Of a DNA stretch of 64,000 bases, positions 59,892 to 64,000 are shown one piece after another (position 1 is the stretch's first letter; the number at the start of each line of letters is the position of its first letter). The stretch is taken from the NCBI GenBank assembly GCA_902801165.1, contig CADCHI010000009.1, positions 1 to 64,000 of the forward strand, read 5' to 3'. Below the pieces are notes generated by a model, which worked only from the letters and a program-made list of their open reading frames with translations, did not search any database and was not told where the DNA came from. The position numbers and the translations under genes were made by a program. This stretch comes from an uncultured Eubacteriales bacterium (GTDB lineage Bacteria; Bacillota; Clostridia; Christensenellales; Aristaeellaceae).

Positions 59892-60665
59892 ATGAGAATC
59901 GTCGTCAAGGTGGGCACGTCCACCCTCGCCCATCCCACCGGGCACATGAACATCCGCCGGGTGGAGGCGCTGTGCAAGGTGCTCTCCGACGTGAAAAACG
60001 CCGGCCACGAGGTGATCCTGGTCTCCTCCGGCGCCATCGGCATGGGCGTGGGCAAGCTGTCCCTGAAGGAGCGGCCCGCCGACATCCCCACCAAGCAGGC
60101 CGCCGCCGCCGTGGGCCAGTGCGAGCTGATGTACACCTACGATCGGCTTTTCTCCGAGTACAACCACACCGTGGCCCAGCTGCTGGTCACCGGCAGCGAC
60201 GTGGAGGACGAGGGCCGCAGGCAGCACTTCCACAACACGCTGTACCGGCTGCTGGAGCTTGGCGCGCTGCCGGTCATCAACGAGAACGACACCATCGCCA
60301 CCGACGAGATCGTCATCGGCGACAACGACACGCTGTCCGCCATCGTCGCCGCCACGGTGCAGGCCGACCTGCTGGTGCTGCTGTCCGACATCGACGGCCT
60401 GTACACCGCCGATCCCCGCCGCGACGCCGACGCCCGCCTGATCGACGTGGTGCCCGCCATCACCCCCGAGATCGAAGCCCTGGCCGGCGGCAACGGCACC
60501 TCCCTGGGCACCGGCGGCATGGTCACCAAGCTCCGCGCCGCCCGCATCGCCTCCCAGGCCGGCATCGACATGGTCATCGCCAACGGCGCTCGCCCCGAGC
60601 TGCTCTACGACATCCTGGACGGCAAGGCGGTGGGGACGAGGTTTTTGGGTAGAGAAAGGGAATAG
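59892..60665 (+). CDS. proB: Glutamate 5-kinase (short form)
   Basis: About 257 residues, amino-acid-kinase fold without a PUA domain. 'IVVKVGTSTLAHPTGHMNIRRVEALCKVL', 'VILVSSGAIGMGVGKL', 'QAAAAVGQCELMYTYDRLFSEYNHTVAQLL', 'NENDTIATDEIVIGDNDTLSAIVAATVQADLLVLLSDIDGLYTADPR', 'GTGGMVTKLRAARIASQAGIDMVIANG' are all typical. It makes glutamyl-5-phosphate in proline biosynthesis. GAGGTGATC precedes ATG 59892, so the longer 59883 start is less likely. proA follows after repeats. Confidence 0.96.
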   Translation: MRIVVKVGTSTLAHPTGHMNIRRVEALCKVLSDVKNAGHEVILVSSGAIGMGVGKLSLKERPADIPTKQAAAAVGQCELMYTYDRLFSEYNHTVAQLLVTGSDVEDEGRRQHFHNTLYRLLELGALPVINENDTIATDEIVIGDNDTLSAIVAATVQADLLVLLSDIDGLYTADPRRDADARLIDVVPAITPEIEALAGGNGTSLGTGGMVTKLRAARIASQAGIDMVIANGARPELLYDILDGKAVGTRFLGRERE

Positions 60666-60696
60666 GCAATTTAGTCATTAGGCAACAGGCATCAGG

Positions 60697-60822
60697 CAAC
60701 AGTCAGAATGCCTGGGAACGGCGAAATGAAAGTGTCGCCTGGATGAAAGGAAAAGCTGTTTGGAACGATCAGGCGACGGAAGGCAACAGACAACAGTCAG
60801 AATGCCTGGGAACGGCGAAATG
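60697..60822. repeat. Two exact 32-bp direct repeats and AGGCAAC heptamers
   Basis: The 32-bp sequence CAACAGTCAGAATGCCTGGGAAC... is repeated exactly at 60697-60728 and 60791-60822. Flanking AGGCAAC units link it to 40671-40778. The rest of the 60666-60980 gap holds the heptamer array at 60911 and no evident gene. Confidence 0.9.
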
Positions 60823-60910
60823 CAGAAATAAAAGCCGAAATGAAAAAAATGTTTGAAGCGTTTATGTTTCAGAAAACAAGAAATCATCAGACTGCCTGCC
60901 CAGCAAACTA

Positions 60911-60963
60911 TAATTCTCAATTCCCAATTCACAATTCTCAATTAATTTCTCATTCCTAATTCA
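60911..60963. repeat. Heptamer array upstream of proA
   Basis: TAATTCT, CAATTCC, CAATTCA, CAATTCT, CAATTAA units and a TCATTCCTAATTCAC end, stopping at the proA ribosome-binding site (AAGGAGGGG). Confidence 0.85.
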
Positions 60964-60980
60964 CAAGGAGGGGTTTTCCC

Positions 60981-62237
60981 ATGACCACCCACGACATCCT
61001 GCTCTCGGCCCGGGCCGCGTGGCCGGCGCTGCGGGCGGCGGACACGGACAAGAAGAACGCCGCGCTGCGCGCCATGGCCGACGCGCTGGTCGCCGATTCG
61101 GCGTCCATACTGGCGGCGAACGCCCTGGACATGGAAGGCGCGAAGGGCCGCATCTCCGAGGTCATGCTGGACCGCTTGAAGCTGACGGAGTCCCGGATCG
61201 AGGCCATGGCCCAGGGCATCCGGGAGGTCGCGGCGCTGCCGGACCCGGTGGGCGCGGTCATCCGCCGGGTGGAGCGCCCCAACGGGCTGGTCATCGAGCG
61301 CACCCGGGTGCCGATGGGCGTCATCGCCATCATCTACGAGAGCCGGCCCAACGTCACCAGCGACGCGGCGGCGCTGGCCCTGAAAGCGGGCAGCGCCTGC
61401 GTGCTTCGGGGCGGCAAGGAGGCCTTCCGCAGCGCGAACGCCATCGTGGCGGCGCTCCAGGCGGGCCTGGAGGCCGCGGGCCTGCCGGCGAACCTGGTCC
61501 AGCTGGTGCAGGACACCACCCGCCAGAGCTCGACGGACCTGATGACCGCCGTGGGGCTGGTGGACCTGCTGATCCCCCGGGGTGGCGCCGGGCTGATCCG
61601 CGCCGTCACCGAGAACGCGAAGGTGCCCTGCATCCAGACCGGCACCGGCATCTGCCACGTCTACGTGGATGCCGCCGCCGACCAGAACATGGCCCTGAAC
61701 ATCATCGACAACGCCAAGACCAGCCGTCCCTCGGTGTGCAACGCTGAGGAGGTGCTGCTGGTGCACGAGGCGGTGGCCGCGGAATTCCTGCCGAAGCTGA
61801 AGCGGCGCCTGGTGGACGACCGCGTGGCCGCAGGGCTCGTCCCGGTGGAGCTGCGCCTCGACCCCGCGGCAGCCCGAATCATTCCCGGCGTGCCCGCCGG
61901 CGAGCGGGACTTCGACACCGAGTTCCTGGACTACATCCTGGCCGTGGCCGTGGTGCCGGACGCCGCCGCCGCCATCGCCCACATCGCCGCCCACTCCACC
62001 GGCCACAGCGAGGCCGTGGTTTCCGCCGACCCGGCGGTGCTGGACGCCTTCGCCCAGGGCGTGGACAGCGCGGCGGTCTACTTGAACTGCTCCACCCGCT
62101 TCACCGACGGCGGCGAGTTCGGCCTGGGCTGCGAGATGGGCATCTCCACCCAGAAGCTGCACGCCCGGGGACCCATGGGCCTGGAGGAGCTGACGACCTA
62201 CAAGTACATCGTCCGGGGCAGCGGCCAGATACGCTGA
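60981..62237 (+). CDS. proA: Glutamate-5-semialdehyde dehydrogenase (gamma-glutamyl phosphate reductase)
   Basis: 418 residues, standard length. '[54 protein letters not shown]', '[20 protein letters not shown]', '[33 protein letters not shown]', '[15 protein letters not shown]' (catalytic Cys), '[58 protein letters not shown]' match ProA. It reduces glutamyl-5-phosphate with NADPH. ATG 60981 follows AAGGAGGGG. Operon order proB-proA is usual. Confidence 0.97.
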   Translation: MTTHDILLSARAAWPALRAADTDKKNAALRAMADALVADSASILAANALDMEGAKGRISEVMLDRLKLTESRIEAMAQGIREVAALPDPVGAVIRRVERPNGLVIERTRVPMGVIAIIYESRPNVTSDAAALALKAGSACVLRGGKEAFRSANAIVAALQAGLEAAGLPANLVQLVQDTTRQSSTDLMTAVGLVDLLIPRGGAGLIRAVTENAKVPCIQTGTGICHVYVDAAADQNMALNIIDNAKTSRPSVCNAEEVLLVHEAVAAEFLPKLKRRLVDDRVAAGLVPVELRLDPAAARIIPGVPAGERDFDTEFLDYILAVAVVPDAAAAIAHIAAHSTGHSEAVVSADPAVLDAFAQGVDSAAVYLNCSTRFTDGGEFGLGCEMGISTQKLHARGPMGLEELTTYKYIVRGSGQIR

Positions 62238-62294
62238 TCGTTGCGTTCAGGCATATTATATGAAAGGATTTTGCAAAAAAGCCCGTCGGGGCGG

Positions 62295-62323
62295 TTGACA
62301 ACCCCGGCGGGACGTTGTATAAT
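62295..62323 (+). promoter_or_regulatory. Consensus promoter of greA
   Basis: Perfect TTGACA (62295-62300), 17 bp, TATAAT (62318-62323). The -35 lies within a CCCGTCGGGG...CCCCGGCGGG stem that may terminate proA. Confidence 0.92.
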
Positions 62324-62332
62324 ACACAAGGT

Positions 62333-62379
62333 CCGAATAAGCAGACACTGTCGCCCAACGGCAGTGTCTGCTTATTCGG
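62333..62379 (+). promoter_or_regulatory. 18-bp perfect leader hairpin at the greA transcript start
   Basis: CCGAATAAGCAGACACTG, an 11-nt loop, then the exact complement CAGTGTCTGCTTATTCGG. Given the promoter at 62295-62323 the hairpin begins within about 5 nt of the transcript start, and 46 nt ahead of the greA ATG. Confidence 0.85.
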
Positions 62380-62425
62380 TTGTATTGCATTCAGGAACAG
62401 GACACCAACCCAGGAGGAGTTCATC

Positions 62426-62920
62426 ATGGCAGAAACCCGAATTCTCACATTTACAGATAAGAAAAAGCTGGAGGAACAGCTCGCCGCCCTGAACGAGGAG
62501 AAGAAGCGCGTCGCCGAGGAGATCCAGGTCGCCCGCGGCTTCGGCGATCTCAGCGAGAACGCCGAGTATGACGCCGCCAAGGCCAAGGAGGCCGAGGTCT
62601 ACGGCAACATCGCCCGCATCGAGGCCGAGCTGCGCACCGCCACCTTCGTGGACGACAGCGTCGCCGATTCCACCACCGCCACCCTGGGCACCGTGGTGCG
62701 CGTGCTGGACATGGAGTATGACGAGGAGGACGAGTACACCCTGGTGGGCTTCACCGAGGCTGACCCCGCCAAGCTGTTCATCTCCAACGAATCCCCCATC
62801 GGCATGGCCCTGACGGACACCGACGGCAAGGGCACCGGCGCGAAGGTCGGCGACATCGTCGAGGCCAACACCCCCGGCGGCATCGTCAAGATGAAGGTGC
62901 TGTCCATCCGCAAGAGATAA
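62426..62920 (+). CDS. greA: Transcription elongation factor GreA
   Basis: 164 residues. A coiled-coil finger with acidic tip 'GFGDLSENAEYDAAKAKEAEVYGNIARIEAEL' and a C-terminal FKBP-like domain with 'VGFTEADPAKLFISNESPIGMALTDTDGKGTGAKVGDIVEANTPGGIVKMKVLSI'. It rescues backtracked RNA polymerase by transcript cleavage. Standard length, CCAGGAGGAGTTCATC before ATG 62426. The lysS gene follows, the typical Clostridia order, but separated by a repeat array. Confidence 0.97.
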   Translation: MAETRILTFTDKKKLEEQLAALNEEKKRVAEEIQVARGFGDLSENAEYDAAKAKEAEVYGNIARIEAELRTATFVDDSVADSTTATLGTVVRVLDMEYDEEDEYTLVGFTEADPAKLFISNESPIGMALTDTDGKGTGAKVGDIVEANTPGGIVKMKVLSIRKR

Positions 62921-63330
62921 GCCGGCAGGGCCGGCTGCCATTTGCTGCCGCCATTTCTATCCCGCCGGATCGGCCAAACAACGGCCTCCCGGCGGCCTGA
63001 ACCGCCAGGGCCGGCTGCCATCTGCTGACGCCATTTCTATCCCGCCGGATCGGCCAAACAACGGCCTCCCGGCGGCCTGAACCGGCAGGGCCGGCTGCCA
63101 TCTGCTGCCGCCATTTCTGTCCCGCCGGATCGGCCAAACAACGGCCTCCCGGCGGCCTGAACCGGCAGGGCCAGCTGCCATCTGCTGCCGCCATTTCTAT
63201 CCCGCCGGATCGGCCAAACAACGGCCTCCCGGCGGCCTGAACCGGCAGGGCCGGCTGCCATCTGCTGCCGCCATTTCTATCCCGCCGGATCGGCCAAACA
63301 ACGGCCTCTCGGCGGCCTGAACCGGCAGGG
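62921..63330. repeat. 80-bp tandem repeat, five copies plus a partial sixth
   Basis: Units start at 62921, 63001, 63081, 63161 and 63241, with a 10-bp remnant at 63321. Each has two stems: GGCAG-x-CTGCC and CCGCCGGATCGGCC / GGCCTCCCGGCGG around an AAACAAC loop. The period is not a multiple of 3, so the minus-strand reading frames across it are not proteins. Unit differences are few (C/G, A/G, C/T single changes), so expansion is recent. With the hairpin at 63358 it fills most of the 558-bp greA-lysS gap. Confidence 0.97.
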
Positions 63331-63357
63331 CGGGTGGTTTCCACCGTTTGACGATAC

Positions 63358-63394
63358 GGACATTGGTCGCCGCAATTACAAGCGTCCAATGTCC
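63358..63394 (+). terminator. Hairpin between the 80-bp repeat array and lysS
   Basis: GGACATTGG / CCAATGTCC, a 9-bp stem with a 19-nt loop followed by TTCCTTT. Possibly the greA terminator, displaced from the gene by the repeat array. Confidence 0.5.
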
Positions 63395-63478
63395 TTCCTT
63401 TGATCGCTTTACGACACATAATAAACAATGTTGAAGGCCAAGGCATCCTGCGTTTGCCCTTCATCAGGAGGTTATAAT

Positions 63479-64000
63479 ATGGCCCAGACCTACCAGGTTC
63501 CCGCAGGCTTCACCGAGCAGGACACCATCCGGCTGAACAAGCTGAACGCGCTGATCGAGCAGGGCCGCAACCCCTACGAGATCACCACCTACGACCGCAC
63601 CCACACCTCCGGCCAGATCCGCGACAACTACGACGCGCTGGAGGGCCAGACCGTCCGCATCGCGGGCCGCATCCTGGGCAAGCACATCATGGGCAAGGCC
63701 AGCTTCGCCCGCATCCAGGACCCCGACGGCACCATGCAGATCTACGTCAAGCGGGACGACGTGGGCGAAGAGCCCTACAAGGACTTCAAGGCCCTGGACA
63801 TCGGCGACATCATCGGCGTGGCCGGCACCGTGTTCAAGACCAAGACCGGCGAGATCTCCGTGCACGCCGCCGAGATCGTGCTGCTGACCAAGAGCCTGCA
63901 TCCGCTGCCGGAGAAGTTCCACGGCCTGACAGACACCGACACCCGCTATCGCCAGCGCTACGTGGACCTGATCGTCAACCCCGAGGTGAAGGACACCTTC
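63479..64000 (+). CDS. lysS: Lysyl-tRNA synthetase (class II), N-terminal part
   Basis: 174 codons before the window ends. The N-terminal OB-fold anticodon-binding domain is visible: 'RLNKLNALIEQGRNPYEI', 'VRIAGRILGKHIMGKASFARIQDPDGTMQIYVKRDDVG', 'ALDIGDIIGVAGTVFKTKTGEISVHAAEIVLLTKSLHPLPEKFHGLTDTDTRYRQRYVDLI', then the motif 1 region begins. AGGAGGTTATAAT precedes ATG 63479. The gene charges tRNA-Lys. Confidence 0.95.
   Translation, partial: MAQTYQVPAGFTEQDTIRLNKLNALIEQGRNPYEITTYDRTHTSGQIRDNYDALEGQTVRIAGRILGKHIMGKASFARIQDPDGTMQIYVKRDDVGEEPYKDFKALDIGDIIGVAGTVFKTKTGEISVHAAEIVLLTKSLHPLPEKFHGLTDTDTRYRQRYVDLIVNPEVKDTF

Noticed and set aside
62921..63330. CRISPR array
   Set aside because: The repeat is 80 bp, directly tandem and without unique spacers; no cas genes nearby.
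62886..63464. Minus-strand protein of repeated 'RPLFGRSGG' units across the 80-bp array
   Set aside because: The 80-bp period shifts frame each unit, no ribosome-binding site is present, and the frame is open only because stop codons are absent in this GC-rich repeat.

Overview
This is a GC-rich, gene-dense chromosomal window that looks like a spore-forming member of the Clostridia. The evidence is a sporulation and germination set (SpoIIR, SleB, YpeB, GerW/YtfJ), RNase Y, DnaD with a DnaC-like loader, two T-box leaders, the SCIFF ribosomally made peptide with its radical SAM maturase, and consensus sigma-A promoters (TTGACA-17-TATAAT type). The exact genus cannot be told from sequence alone; an uncultured gut-type Clostridia is my inference.

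Layout. 0-6 kb: start of fba, a secreted Ig-like (BIG_2) protein, a TIM-barrel epimerase-like protein, the trkA-trkH potassium system, and an AT-richer orphan membrane protein next to tRNA-Pro(GGG). 6-14.5 kb (minus strand): trmL, a pseudouridine synthase/YigZ/phosphoesterase operon, an odd ParB-like/BMP fusion, and a dnaD-dnaC-ybaK operon. 14.6-17.8 kb: a T-box leader (probably tyrosine), an aminotransferase and tyrS. 18-26 kb: rny, a methyltransferase, the ytfI/ytfJ pair, and the spoIIR-sleB-ypeB cluster followed by an orphan mazF-like toxin gene. 26-33.5 kb: patatin, T-box-proS, an ECF sigma/anti-sigma pair, and a DUF421-DUF4363 pair. 33.5-36.8 kb: scfA-scfB and an Orn/Lys/Arg decarboxylase. 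37-40.6 kb: a sugar-type ABC importer. 40.8-50.7 kb: lhr helicase, a large SH3/PG-binding/NlpC-P60 wall hydrolase, and glpK. 50.9-55.3 kb: a very acidic membrane protein facing two Pro/Ala-rich proteins of unknown function. 55.4-64 kb: glyS, azlCD, two DUF3592 proteins, proB-proA, greA and the start of lysS.

Functional themes are translation (five aminoacyl-tRNA synthetase or tRNA-quality genes: tyrS, proS, glyS, lysS and the YbaK deacylase), proline supply (proBA, proS, tRNA-Pro, YbaK), sporulation/germination and cell-wall remodelling.

Intergenic space is unusually rich in repeats: heptamer arrays (three different 7-bp units), an 80-bp x5 array after greA, an 83-bp duplication before the proS leader, two MITE-like elements with terminal inverted repeats, and an inserted-looking element splitting the SCIFF peptide from its maturase. 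These, an internal ribosome-binding site inside the acidic protein gene, and the ParB-BMP fusion are the points most worth following up. I did not find a clear CRISPR, prophage, IS transposase or defence island.
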